DNA of 55,578 bases, taken from positions 1 through 55,578 of the forward strand of contig JAEETL010000017.1 of assembly GCA_016290325.1 (NCBI GenBank), written 5' to 3'. Within the stretch, counting starts at the first letter, position 1; every line of letters starts with the position of its first letter. A program made the position numbers and the translations under genes. Below the pieces are notes generated by a model that worked only from the letters and a program-made list of their open reading frames with translations, was not told the DNA's origin and made no database searches. Positions 43,176-51,952 of the stretch are shown here, in pieces. This DNA is from Muribaculaceae bacterium (lineage in GTDB: Bacteria > Bacteroidota > Bacteroidia > Bacteroidales > Muribaculaceae).

Positions 43176-44231
43176 ATGAAAAGCATCAGAATCGATACAC
43201 ACGAGACCGAGCGTGGTGAAATCACCACCTACGAGCTCATCAATGCCAGTGGCGCGAGCGTAAAGCTCTCATCATTGGGTGCTGGCATCTTGGAGATTAA
43301 GGTGCCCGACCGTGACGGCAATCTCGCCGACGTGGTGCTGGGCTACAAAGACCTGAATGACTATTTCTTTGACGGACCATGTGCTGGCAAGGTGCCTGGA
43401 CGTTTTGCTAACCGCATCTGCAAGGGTCATTTCACCCTCGACGGCAAGGATTACCAACTGAACTGCAACCATCAGGATAAACACCACCTGCATGGCGGCA
43501 ATGTAGGCTATCAGAACAAGATTTGGGAATGCGATATGGAGGGTGACACAGTTGTCTTCACGCTTGAGAGTCCTGATGGTGACGAGAATTATCCTGGCTG
43601 CCTGAATGCACGCGTGGCCTACACTTGGAGCGACGACAACGTCCTCAAGATTGAGTTGGGTGCCGTGACCGATGCGCCCACTGTCCTGAACCTCACCAAC
43701 CACACATATTTTAATATGGCAGGTGAGGATAGGGAAGGAACCGCACTTGACCAGGTGCTGCAGCTCAACTGCTCTCGCTATCTGGTAACCGATGCCGACC
43801 TCATTCCCACGGGAGAGATGGCAACAGTCGAGGGAACTCCCATGGACTTCACCCAGCCCAAGGTGATTGCCCGTGACATCAAGCAGGACTTCCCTGCACT
43901 GAACTATGGTAAGGGTTATGACAACTGCTGGATTGTTGACGGATATGAGGATGGCGACCTGCATCTGGCTGCCGTGCTGTGTGATAAGCAGTCGGGCCGC
44001 ATGGTGGAGATCAGCACCGATCAGCCTGCTGCACAGGTCTATACTGGCAACTGGCTGGAGGGATGCCCTCTGAGCAAGAGCGGCAAGCAGTATCATGACT
44101 ATGACGGCGTAGCCATCGAGTGTCAGGGCATGCCAGACGCTCCCAATCACGACAATTTCCAGTCACCGGTCTTGCGACCCGACGAGGAATACCGCCGCAC
44201 CATCATCTTTGATTTCAAGGTTAACAAATAA
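43176..44231 (+). CDS. galM: Galactose mutarotase (aldose 1-epimerase)
   Basis: A 351-residue epimerase interconverting alpha and beta galactose. PGRFANRICKGHFTLDGK, HHLHGG (catalytic His), LTNHTYFNM (second His), YDNCW and the C-terminal AIECQGMPDAPNH (catalytic Glu) are present. There is no signal peptide, so it acts in the cytosol and supplies galK. It begins one nucleotide after the galK stop. Confidence 0.95.
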   Translation: MKSIRIDTHETERGEITTYELINASGASVKLSSLGAGILEIKVPDRDGNLADVVLGYKDLNDYFFDGPCAGKVPGRFANRICKGHFTLDGKDYQLNCNHQDKHHLHGGNVGYQNKIWECDMEGDTVVFTLESPDGDENYPGCLNARVAYTWSDDNVLKIELGAVTDAPTVLNLTNHTYFNMAGEDREGTALDQVLQLNCSRYLVTDADLIPTGEMATVEGTPMDFTQPKVIARDIKQDFPALNYGKGYDNCWIVDGYEDGDLHLAAVLCDKQSGRMVEISTDQPAAQVYTGNWLEGCPLSKSGKQYHDYDGVAIECQGMPDAPNHDNFQSPVLRPDEEYRRTIIFDFKVNK

Positions 44232-44270
44232 CTAACAACACTAAGGACTAAAAAAAAACTAAGAACTAAA
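44231..44270 (+). repeat. A-rich CTAA-type short repeat array
   Basis: Units ACTAACA, ACTAAGG, ACTAAAAA, ACTAAGA, ACTAAA fill the whole gap between galM and the next ATG. The pattern matches the one before preA at 5245-5280 and leaves no purine-rich ribosome site, which is normal in Bacteroidota. Confidence 0.5.
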
Positions 44271-44271
44271 T

Positions 44272-45177
44272 ATGAAACCGACATTATTTGTCCTCGCCGC
44301 CGGCATGGGTAGCCGTTATGGCGGTCTAAAACAGCTTGATGGTCTAGGCCCTCACGGCGAGACCATTATGGATTATTCCATTTATGACGCCATCCACAGC
44401 GGATTTGGCAAGGTAGTCTTTGTAATCCGCAAGGATTTTGAGGCCGACTTCCGCGAAAAGATTTTATCAAAATACGAGGGTCACATCCCTGTTGAGCTTG
44501 TCTTTCAGGGCTTGAACGATCTTCCCGAGGGCTTTACCTGCCCCGCCGAGCGCGTTAAGCCGTGGGGTACTAACCACGCCTTGCTCATGGGTAAGGATGT
44601 GATTAATGAGCCTTTTGCCATCATCAATGCCGATGACTACTATGGCCGCAATAGCTTTGAGGTGATGGCTGCCGAACTTTCTTCGCTTCCCGAGGACAGC
44701 AAGGGCCATTACAGCATGGTAGGCTTCAAGGTGGGCAACACCATGAGCGAGAGCGGCACGGTGGCTCGTGGCGTGTGCGAGACCAAAGACGGTCTGCTCA
44801 CTGGCGTGGTCGAGCGAACCGATATCGGTTATGACGCTGACCACAACATCGTTTTCACCGACGAGAACGGTGTTGTGCAGCACCTGGCATTCGAGACCCC
44901 CGTATCGATGAATTTCTGGGGCTTCACTCCCGACTATTTTAAGCATAGCGAGACGTGCTTTATTGACTTCCTCAAGGAGAGTATTGACAAGCCCAAGGCT
45001 GAGTTCTTTATCCCCACCGTTGTCAATCAAATGGTAACCGACGGCACAGCCCAGGTCAAGGTCCTCACCACCGAGAGCAAATGGTTTGGCGTTACCTATG
45101 CGGCCGACCGCCAGGGTGTCGTTGACAAGTTCGCCGAGTTGCACGCAACAGGTGTCTATCCTGACAAAATGTTCTGA
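44272..45177 (+). CDS. Sugar-phosphate nucleotidyltransferase (galactose cluster)
   Basis: A 301-residue nucleotidyltransferase of the GT-A/RmlA-like fold. The nucleotide loop LAAGMGSRYGGLKQLDGLGP (G-x-G-x-R plus Lys) and the metal block IINADDYYG are clear. PWGTNHALLMGKDVI is the substrate loop. It follows galK and galM closely and no galT is present, so it may form UDP-galactose from galactose-1-phosphate and UTP, or UDP-glucose; which sugar is used is inference. It is shorter and differently built than GalU, with its own C-terminal KWFGVTYAADRQGVV block. Confidence 0.8.
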   Translation: MKPTLFVLAAGMGSRYGGLKQLDGLGPHGETIMDYSIYDAIHSGFGKVVFVIRKDFEADFREKILSKYEGHIPVELVFQGLNDLPEGFTCPAERVKPWGTNHALLMGKDVINEPFAIINADDYYGRNSFEVMAAELSSLPEDSKGHYSMVGFKVGNTMSESGTVARGVCETKDGLLTGVVERTDIGYDADHNIVFTDENGVVQHLAFETPVSMNFWGFTPDYFKHSETCFIDFLKESIDKPKAEFFIPTVVNQMVTDGTAQVKVLTTESKWFGVTYAADRQGVVDKFAELHATGVYPDKMF

Positions 45178-45214
45178 TACATTAGATTATTAACTTAATA
45201 ACCATTCACCAACA

Positions 45215-45733
45215 ATGAAACGCTATTTTTTCCCATTAGTCGCAGTGATTTTCAGCATCTTCATGTCATCATGTGGCGATAATCCCATTCTCGATATGGA
45301 CCAAGTGGAGAAGTCCGACTTGACAACCCCCTTATTCTTGGCTTACGATAACACGTTAGACAAGAGTGATAAGAAAGTCTGGGCTTTTAATGAAACCCAA
45401 GCTGCTAAGGCTGAGATCACAGTTATGAACAATGGCAACTTGCGCATTAAAACCGATTGGTATTTTGACTCTTGGAGCTATTCTGGCAAGATACTTAGCC
45501 TGGTAAGTGAGACAAATAAGAAAACTTATGAACTCAACCAAGTGAGTGTATTGGGTTACAAGGCCATCTCTTTTGGAACCGCTTATGTTTGTATTCCATC
45601 GACCAACAAAGGCATTAATGGCGTTTGCTATGATGATGACTGGTATAACCGTGGCTTGACAAAAACTGCCTTCTGGGACGCTTTGCGCAAGTCATATACC
45701 CAAAACACTAGTGTTGATATTACGCTCAATTGA
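45215..45733 (+). CDS. Small lipoprotein of unknown function
   Basis: A 172-residue protein with a lipoprotein signal ending SIFMSSC (Cys20). The mature part is polar, with Trp- and Tyr-rich strands (KTDWYFDSWSYSGKILSL, VCYDDDWYNRG), and looks beta-rich. No conserved family is recognised. It has its own terminator at 45801-45835 and is not obviously linked to the galactose genes. Confidence 0.65.
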   Translation: MKRYFFPLVAVIFSIFMSSCGDNPILDMDQVEKSDLTTPLFLAYDNTLDKSDKKVWAFNETQAAKAEITVMNNGNLRIKTDWYFDSWSYSGKILSLVSETNKKTYELNQVSVLGYKAISFGTAYVCIPSTNKGINGVCYDDDWYNRGLTKTAFWDALRKSYTQNTSVDITLN

Positions 45734-45800
45734 TAAGCGACAACTGGTTTTTGGATAGGGTGGGTTAGAACCTGGTTTATTCACCCTCATCAAAGAAAAT

Positions 45801-45835
45801 CCTATACAGGCAGTTGTCTGTATGGGATTTTTTCT
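45801..45835 (+). terminator. Terminator that overlaps the next promoter
   Basis: CCTATACAG (45801-45809) pairs with CTGTATGGG (45818-45826, one G-U pair) and is followed by ATTTTTTCT. The -33 TTG of the next gene lies in the loop. Confidence 0.7.
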
Positions 45836-45842
45836 ATATTTG
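45814..45842 (+). promoter_or_regulatory. Promoter of the DUF3667 gene
   Basis: TTG (45814-45816), 18-nt spacer, TATATTTG (45835-45842). The ATG follows after 4 nt, so the transcript would be leaderless or nearly so. Confidence 0.6.
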
Positions 45843-45846
45843 CACC

Positions 45847-47277
45847 ATGAAACTGACCGCAAAATTAAAAAACGCAGTCAAGAAGTTCAAATTGAAATGG
45901 GTTAAGAAGCCAAAACCACCGAAACCCATCAAAAAGAATACTTGGCGCCGCAAAGTCAAAGCCCTGGACTTGAAGCTTGATCGCCGTCAACAACAATGGG
46001 CTGTGCACCGTGCTGCCGACAATACAGCACATGTGTGCATCAACTGTGGTAATGACTTCATTGGCCGTTTCTGCCCCCAATGTGGCCAGGCGAGCCATTG
46101 GAGCCGCTTCTCGTGGCGACAGGCAATCTTGAATCTTCTAGACGTTTGGGGACTGGGTAACCGACCGATTTTCCGCACGATACGTGACCTGTTCTGGCGA
46201 CCGGGTTATATGGTTAAAGACTACCTCAACGGCCACCGCCAGAACTATTTCCCGCCGTTCAAATTGCTGGCGGTGACTATTGTGTTGTTGATTTCTGTCA
46301 CTTATCTGGTCAAACAACTCTTGTTGAGTATCGGAGGAGATGCCGTGAAAGTGAATGACCTAGGTTTGAATTCCATTCTTCAGCATATTATCGAACTTCT
46401 CGAGGGCCATACATTTTCTGATCAGATGATGGTGCTCACCAATTCGATACTATGGTTATTCAAACTGCTCACCAAAAATTTGCTCTATGAATGGCTTTTC
46501 ATAGCTGTCTTTTTTGTATTGTGCATCTGGATTGCCCATCGCCACGTCAGTCGATACAATTTTGTTGAAACCTATATTTTCGTCGTCTTTGTATTATGCC
46601 AACAATGGCTATTGCTCATTGTTCAAAATTTAGGAATCGGACTATGTCGGATTGTGGAAATGCCAGCCTTGCTTTCAGGAGCCCCTCCTCAAACCACTTT
46701 TTGGGGAAATGTGGCAACAATATTCGGCCTCATTGCCATGGTGGTCTCGACAGTTTACTCCATATACAGTATATATCTGTTCGTGCTGAACTTTCGTCAG
46801 TTCTATGGGCTTGGATGGAAATCAACCATCTGGCACTTGTTAAAGACGCTATTGGTAATGGCTTGGTTTGGTGCCTTGGGTCTCTTTGTTGCTCTGTTAT
46901 TCCTTGGAACAGTAGATGACACAAATGATTGGTTTGTTTTAATCAATATCATTCTGGTACCGTTAACCTTTGTGTTTGCTAGTGAATTCCTACATAAGAA
47001 TGAAGGTCAAGTCACGCGTACTGTCACCAATATCTGTAAGGGGGCAATGTGGTCGACCCTCGGCGGATTTGAAGTGAGTAAGATGCTGGTTAATCATGGC
47101 TACACATTCATGAGCGTTTTGTCCCTGTTGTTGCTGTATCTTGTCACAGTTGTCGGCTTGAGCCTCCTGCCAGTAATTCTATATAAGAAGTATCAACGCA
47201 CCTGGCTCTCCTTCTTATCACTGATCCTGCTCATCGCTTTTATTGTTTTGACTTTCCCACTTTTGAGCCATTCGTAA
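45847..47277 (+). CDS. DUF3667-type membrane protein
   Basis: A 476-residue protein from MKLTAKLKNAVKKFKLKWVK; an upstream in-frame start at 45814 lies inside the terminator/promoter and is rejected. A basic, Pro-rich N-terminus is followed by a zinc-ribbon CINCGNDFIGRFCPQCGQ at about 66-83. Several membrane segments follow, beginning near 138. The RFSWRQAILNLLDVWGLGNR and FWRPGYMVKDYLNGHRQNYF blocks are typical of DUF3667. Function is unknown. Confidence 0.75.
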   Translation: MKLTAKLKNAVKKFKLKWVKKPKPPKPIKKNTWRRKVKALDLKLDRRQQQWAVHRAADNTAHVCINCGNDFIGRFCPQCGQASHWSRFSWRQAILNLLDVWGLGNRPIFRTIRDLFWRPGYMVKDYLNGHRQNYFPPFKLLAVTIVLLISVTYLVKQLLLSIGGDAVKVNDLGLNSILQHIIELLEGHTFSDQMMVLTNSILWLFKLLTKNLLYEWLFIAVFFVLCIWIAHRHVSRYNFVETYIFVVFVLCQQWLLLIVQNLGIGLCRIVEMPALLSGAPPQTTFWGNVATIFGLIAMVVSTVYSIYSIYLFVLNFRQFYGLGWKSTIWHLLKTLLVMAWFGALGLFVALLFLGTVDDTNDWFVLINIILVPLTFVFASEFLHKNEGQVTRTVTNICKGAMWSTLGGFEVSKMLVNHGYTFMSVLSLLLLYLVTVVGLSLLPVILYKKYQRTWLSFLSLILLIAFIVLTFPLLSHS

Positions 47278-47332
47278 AACAGTAGATACAGTTGATGTCA
47301 TAGTAAATAATCAAAATTCATAAATAATAGAA

Positions 47333-49924
47333 ATGATGAAGTTTAAATGGAAACTATTAGCCTGTATTGTGGGCATCATTACTCTCACCGCTTGTAATTC
47401 GGTGAAACAGACTGTGATGTCGCAATGCGCTCCAACGCTCGAAGGTGACGCGTGGAACGCATCGTCATGGATTGCTGTTGCCGACGCCCCTGTTGTGACA
47501 GGGGTAGTCCAGGATGGAACCCGTGCGGCCGATGGCGCCAACTGGTTCGTCTCCACGTTGAAGAACGAGCAGCAGGTTACCAAGGCTGTGTGGATGACGA
47601 CAGGCCTTGGCGTGTATGAAATCTATGTCAACGGTCAGAACATCGGTGACGAAGTCCTCAAGCCCGGTTTTACCCATCCGATGAAGACCAAGCGTTCATT
47701 CACCTATGACGTTACGAGCAAGTTCAATACCGCTGCTGGTGCCGAGAACGTGCTGTCGGCACAGGTGACGCCTGGATGGTGGGCCGACAAGATTGTCACG
47801 CCTGGTGGCAATGACGGAATGATTGGCAAGAAGTGTGCTTTTCGCGGTGTCCTGGAGCTGACCTACGCTGATGGCACCAAGAAACGCTATGGCACCGATA
47901 CACAGCATTGGAAAGCCGGAATTGCTGGCCCTGTAAAACATGCGGCTATTTTCGACGGTGAGGAATATGACGCCCGTGTGCGTGATGTTGATCCGACAAG
48001 CCCCGAATTGGCAAGACCTGTCGTGAGCGATGAGTTCAAGGGAGAAATCCTCCCGACTGACGGCGCCGAGATTTACCTGCGCCACGACCTCGCACTCGCC
48101 CCAGTCCGTGCCTACATCTGGAGAGATATTGAGGGCGCTGATTCAACGGCCTTTGGCAAAGTGGTCATCAGCAGGGAATATACCAGGGGAGAGCCGATGG
48201 TTGTACGCCCCGGTGAGCATCTTGTGATTGACTTTGGTCAGAATTGCTCTGCTGTGCCGGCCTTTGTGTTCAATGCCAAAGCTGGAACGCGACTCACCTG
48301 CATTACCTCTGAATTGCTGAACGATGGCAATGGCTTGAAGAGCCGTGGCATGGATGGTCCCGAGGGTAGTGTGCATCGCCAGAACCTGCGTATTCCCGAA
48401 ACGGGCATGAGAATTGACTATACCTTTGCCGATTCCAAAGATCATGCCGAATGGTATCCCCATTTCACGTTCTTTGGTTATCGTCTGATTTCGATCACAG
48501 TGACCGACGATGTGGTCATCAACAGCGTTAAGTCTATTCCTGTGACCTCTATTGCCCAGGACTTGGAGATTGGCAAAATCACTACGGGCAACGAACTGGT
48601 GAACAAGCTGATTTCCAATACACTTTGGGGACAGCGTTCCAACTATCTGTCGGTGCCCACCGATTGCCCACAACGCAACGAGCGCCTGGGATGGATGGCT
48701 GACACTCAAGTGTTCACCGAGACGGGAACCTTCTTTGCCAACACTGACAGCTTCTTCCGCAAGTGGTTGCGTGATGTGCGCGACTCCCAGAGCGAGACAG
48801 GTGCCTATCCTGGTGTTGCTCCGTGGGCACAATATGGCGCCATGTCTACCGACATGATGCGTTTGGGCTGGGCCGATGCAGGAATCATTGTCCCCTGGAC
48901 GGTTTGGAAACAGTTCGGTGACAATGACATCGTAAACCAACATTGGGCCTCGATGGAGAAGTTCATGGACCACGTGAACCAGACGAAATATGACCACACC
49001 GCCCTGAATGCCGAGAACGGCAACTATCAGTGGGCCGACTGGCTGAGCTATGAACCGCTTGAGAGTTGCACTGGCAAGGCCTTTGGCAAATATGGTGTTA
49101 AGTCCGATACTCGTGTTTATTGGAGCTACTTGGGTGCCTCCTACTGGGCGATTGATGCCGCTATGATGCGCGACATGGCTCGAGCCACTGGCCGTGACGC
49201 ATCAAAATATGAGACCATGGTCAATGAGGCAAAAGCCTACCTGCTGAAACGCTTTTTCAATGATAAAGGTGAGTTCAAGGCTGAGATACTCAACACGATG
49301 CAGACGCCGATTTTGTTTGCTCTCAAGAACGATTTGTTCCAAGGACAAGCCCGTGACAATATGCTGAAGCGCTTGCGTGAAAACTTTGTTGCACATGGAA
49401 ATTGCTTGCAGACGGGTTTCTTGGGCACTTCCATCCTGATGCCGATTCTCACCGAGAACGGAATGAGCGACATCGCCTATGAACTGCTTTTCCAGCGCAA
49501 GAATCCCAGCTGGCTCTATTCTGTGGACAATGGTGCAACAACCATCTGGGAACGCTGGAACAGCTATATGATCGAGGAAGGCATGGGCCCGCAGGGCATG
49601 AACAGTTTCAACCACTATGCTTATGGTGTGGTTTGCCAATGGATTTGGGAAACTGCAGCAGGCATTGCTGCTGACACGGCTCAGCCGGGCTTCCGCCACA
49701 TCATCATGAAACCCATCCCTGACAGGCGTTTGGGCTATCTTGATGCCGAATATAAATCGGCTGCAGGTCTCATTAAGAGTTCTTGGAAATATGAGGGCGA
49801 CAAGTGGATTTGGAAATTTACCGTCCCCAAAGGAGCGACAGCGTCGGTTACCCTCCCTGGTGAAATGCAGTCACGAGAATACCAGGCAGGAAGCTACACC
49901 ATCAAGATGAACCTCAACAAGTAA
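47333..49924 (+). CDS. Alpha-L-rhamnosidase, GH78
   Basis: An 863-residue exported lipoprotein (IITLTAC, Cys21) that would remove terminal rhamnose from pectin-like or other glycans. The N-terminal part holds the rhamnosidase-N jellyroll (VWMTTGLGVYEIYVNGQNIG and VTPGWWADK). The catalytic (alpha/alpha)6 barrel starts near 420 and carries VPTDCPQRNERLGWMADTQV (with the Asp and Glu of the family) and TTIWERWNSY. A small C-terminal jellyroll ends the protein. Length fits. No SusC/D pair is adjacent, so this is an isolated enzyme rather than a full utilisation locus. Confidence 0.9.
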   Translation: MMKFKWKLLACIVGIITLTACNSVKQTVMSQCAPTLEGDAWNASSWIAVADAPVVTGVVQDGTRAADGANWFVSTLKNEQQVTKAVWMTTGLGVYEIYVNGQNIGDEVLKPGFTHPMKTKRSFTYDVTSKFNTAAGAENVLSAQVTPGWWADKIVTPGGNDGMIGKKCAFRGVLELTYADGTKKRYGTDTQHWKAGIAGPVKHAAIFDGEEYDARVRDVDPTSPELARPVVSDEFKGEILPTDGAEIYLRHDLALAPVRAYIWRDIEGADSTAFGKVVISREYTRGEPMVVRPGEHLVIDFGQNCSAVPAFVFNAKAGTRLTCITSELLNDGNGLKSRGMDGPEGSVHRQNLRIPETGMRIDYTFADSKDHAEWYPHFTFFGYRLISITVTDDVVINSVKSIPVTSIAQDLEIGKITTGNELVNKLISNTLWGQRSNYLSVPTDCPQRNERLGWMADTQVFTETGTFFANTDSFFRKWLRDVRDSQSETGAYPGVAPWAQYGAMSTDMMRLGWADAGIIVPWTVWKQFGDNDIVNQHWASMEKFMDHVNQTKYDHTALNAENGNYQWADWLSYEPLESCTGKAFGKYGVKSDTRVYWSYLGASYWAIDAAMMRDMARATGRDASKYETMVNEAKAYLLKRFFNDKGEFKAEILNTMQTPILFALKNDLFQGQARDNMLKRLRENFVAHGNCLQTGFLGTSILMPILTENGMSDIAYELLFQRKNPSWLYSVDNGATTIWERWNSYMIEEGMGPQGMNSFNHYAYGVVCQWIWETAAGIAADTAQPGFRHIIMKPIPDRRLGYLDAEYKSAAGLIKSSWKYEGDKWIWKFTVPKGATASVTLPGEMQSREYQAGSYTIKMNLNK

Positions 49925-49949
49925 GAAACAGAGTTTAATTCTCAATATT

Positions 49950-49993
49950 AACAATACTGCACCGCCAACAGAATGGCAGTGCAGTGTTGTTTT
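49950..49993 (+). terminator. Terminator after the rhamnosidase
   Basis: ACTGCAC (49956-49962) pairs with GTGCAGT (49979-49985), extended by AACA/TGTT outside, followed by GTTTTAA. Confidence 0.7.
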
Positions 49994-50017
49994 AATATGT
50001 CTATTGAGAGACTGGAT

Positions 50018-50536
50018 TTACTTGCGCAGCAGGTGGTTCAATACCAGCCAGCCTCCCACGGCTTGCAGCATCATGCCGGGCCAGCCCAGTTTCCAGTCCT
50101 GCAAAGCACTAGCCAGACTGCCAGTCATTGCCCACTCGATGACACCCCCACCAAGCTGATAGCCCAGCACCACGCCGATGAGTGCCAGCAGCGAGGCGCC
50201 CTTGCTGCGGTTAGCCATCCATGCGGCAGCACCAGCGAGTAACACACCCTTGATGGTGATGATGGGCAGGGCTGCAACTGGAGGCATGCCGAACAGCATC
50301 GAGTTGATGAACGGTGACAAGATGGCTGTCAACAGACCCACGCGCAGGCCGAACTTATAGGCGGCAATGAGGGTGAAGAAATAGATGGGCAACAGTATCA
50401 GGCCACCCTGAGGAATCAAGTGACACAGCTGAGGCAGCACGATGTTACCAGCAATAAACAACAAAGCGAACATATAGGTGCGCATCTCGCGCCAACCCAA
50501 TGAATACAGTCTAACTGCAGTAGCGTTATTTTCCAT
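50018..50536 (-). CDS. ECF transporter S-component-like membrane protein
   Basis: A 172-residue membrane protein from MENNATAVRLYSLGWREMRT; the longer open frame to 50566 overlaps the promoter. Five to six hydrophobic segments and Gly/Ala-rich helices (for example FALLFIAGNIVLPQL, VAALPIITIKGVLLAGAAAWM) resemble ECF S-components, which bind vitamins or similar small molecules. No ATPase or T-component is adjacent, which is usual for group II systems. The substrate is unknown. Confidence 0.65.
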   Translation of the reverse strand: MENNATAVRLYSLGWREMRTYMFALLFIAGNIVLPQLCHLIPQGGLILLPIYFFTLIAAYKFGLRVGLLTAILSPFINSMLFGMPPVAALPIITIKGVLLAGAAAWMANRSKGASLLALIGVVLGYQLGGGVIEWAMTGSLASALQDWKLGWPGMMLQAVGGWLVLNHLLRK

Positions 50537-50563
50537 TTTGATGATATTATTGTAGTTTGTCTG

Positions 50564-50594
50564 CAAAATTAGGTTAAAATGCGCATTTTCACAA
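50564..50594 (-). promoter_or_regulatory. Promoter of the ECF S-component gene
   Basis: Minus-strand TTG (50594-50592), 20-nt spacer, TAATTTTG (50571-50564), 27 nt before the ATG. Confidence 0.6.
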
Positions 50595-50673
50595 CTACAC
50601 GCATAAAAAAATCAATTCATTACCTGTGATATGTCATGAAAACTACTTTTGTTCAACAATTGAATTCACTGCA

Positions 50674-51687
50674 TTAAGGCAGCCCCATGACACCGTTCCA
50701 CACAGCGTTGCGCAACGTCCCGGCCTCGTCATCACAGCGATACTCCCAGTACATGGCGCCACGCATCCCCTTTTCCTTGATGAACTGGCACTTCCAGGAC
50801 AGCGACTCGGCATCCTCGTAGGTGCAAACAAACTCGCCGTCCTTAACCAGATAGGGCACTTTTGCAACATCGTCCCACATGCGTGTGGCATCATTGCGTT
50901 TCACCAGGGCTCCATAGGCCGTATCGCCAAACCCCTTGACTGCACGGCCATAGAAAGGCACGCCCAGGACCAGTTTGTTCACTGGCATCCCAGCGTCAAG
51001 ATGCGCCTGTAAGGCTTCCTCGGCCGTCACGCGGCCTGACATATCGCTGCGGTAGAGCGACGCGTGGTGATAGGGTGGGTTGCCCACGTCATACATCATG
51101 ATGTTCACCAGGTCAACATAGGGCTCAATCGCCTTGAAATCGACAAATCTGGCATCGGCGATTGTGGCACACGACAGCAAGTAGTCCTTGCCCAACGCCT
51201 TGCGCAGTTCTTTCATCAGTAACGTGAAATTGTCAATGTCTGCTGGTGATGATATGATTCCGGCTTCGCTGCTGCTGGGATATTCCCAGTCGATATCAAT
51301 GCCATCGAGGCCAAAGTCTTTTACTATTCGCTTGCAATCCTTTGCAAACGCTTTGCGCCGCCTCTCGGTCGATGCCATCTCGCTGAATCCACCAGCTGTC
51401 CAGCCTCCGATGCTCAACACGATATAGATCTTGTTGTCTTTCTTCAATTCAACCAATTGACGTAGGCGTTCAGGGCGCTGGATAGTTACCCCATCATAGG
51501 TTTTGTTTACATTGCCAAAGGCGTAATTGATATGCGTCAATACCGAGCAGTCAGGCAATGGCATATCAGCATTCCACCCTGTTACATAAGCAGCCACAAC
51601 TGGCCCATCATCTTTATGCTTACCTGCTTGCATGGGCAACATCAGCATCATCAGGCAAGCTATGATCATAATTCTTTTTATCGCCAT
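50674..51687 (-). CDS. Secreted GH18 chitinase-type hydrolase
   Basis: A 337-residue exported GH18 protein from MAIKRIMIIACLMMLMLPMQ (ten extra in-frame residues upstream are not needed). VVAAYVTGWN starts the barrel, VLSIGGWTAGGF is the S-x-G-G motif, and DGIDIDWEYP is the catalytic DxxDxDxE with its Glu acid. YDVGNPPYHHASLY, VLGVPFYGRA and GAMYWEYRCDD complete the barrel. Probable substrates are chitin oligomers or N-glycan cores (endo-beta-N-acetylglucosaminidase type); the distinction cannot be made here. Confidence 0.87.
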   Translation of the reverse strand: MAIKRIMIIACLMMLMLPMQAGKHKDDGPVVAAYVTGWNADMPLPDCSVLTHINYAFGNVNKTYDGVTIQRPERLRQLVELKKDNKIYIVLSIGGWTAGGFSEMASTERRRKAFAKDCKRIVKDFGLDGIDIDWEYPSSSEAGIISSPADIDNFTLLMKELRKALGKDYLLSCATIADARFVDFKAIEPYVDLVNIMMYDVGNPPYHHASLYRSDMSGRVTAEEALQAHLDAGMPVNKLVLGVPFYGRAVKGFGDTAYGALVKRNDATRMWDDVAKVPYLVKDGEFVCTYEDAESLSWKCQFIKEKGMRGAMYWEYRCDDEAGTLRNAVWNGVMGLP

Positions 51688-51714
51688 TTTTCTACCAGTT
51701 TTTATTCTATCCTC

Positions 51715-51722
51715 CAAAGATA
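51715..51722 (-). promoter_or_regulatory. -7 element of the GH18 gene
   Basis: Minus-strand TATCTTTG, 28 nt before the ATG at 51687. Confidence 0.55.
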
Positions 51723-51869
51723 CTTCTTTTTTCCCAACTTTTGCTTTTTCTTCTCATGAAATTTGCTTTTTCTCGCCAATGTGGACTCAAAATGGGCGCT
51801 ATCTTGACTTAAAAATCGCTTTAAAAATTTATAATGTGATTTTTTCGGTATTATTTCGGGAAATAGTAG

Positions 51870-51877
51870 TACATTTG
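51870..51877 (+). promoter_or_regulatory. -7 element of mutAB
   Basis: TACATTTG, 76 nt before the mutA ATG. The leader contains a small GGAATT-AAG-AATTCC hairpin (51893-51907 region) but no cobalamin riboswitch box is visible. Confidence 0.5.
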
Positions 51878-51952
51878 CAGATTGGAATTAAGAATTCCAG
51901 TAATCAACAGTGACTATACAAAATTTTTAAGGTTACTATATAATTTACTTTT

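Noticed and set aside
43272..44150. Minus-strand open frame of 292 codons opposite galM
   Set aside because: Shadow of galM; the sense strand has all catalytic motifs.
48143..48997. Minus-strand open frame of 284 codons opposite the rhamnosidase
   Set aside because: Shadow of GH78 coding sequence.
51878..51952. Cobalamin riboswitch before mutAB
   Set aside because: The leader is only about 70 nt, AT-rich, and lacks a B12-box-like sequence; too short for the aptamer.
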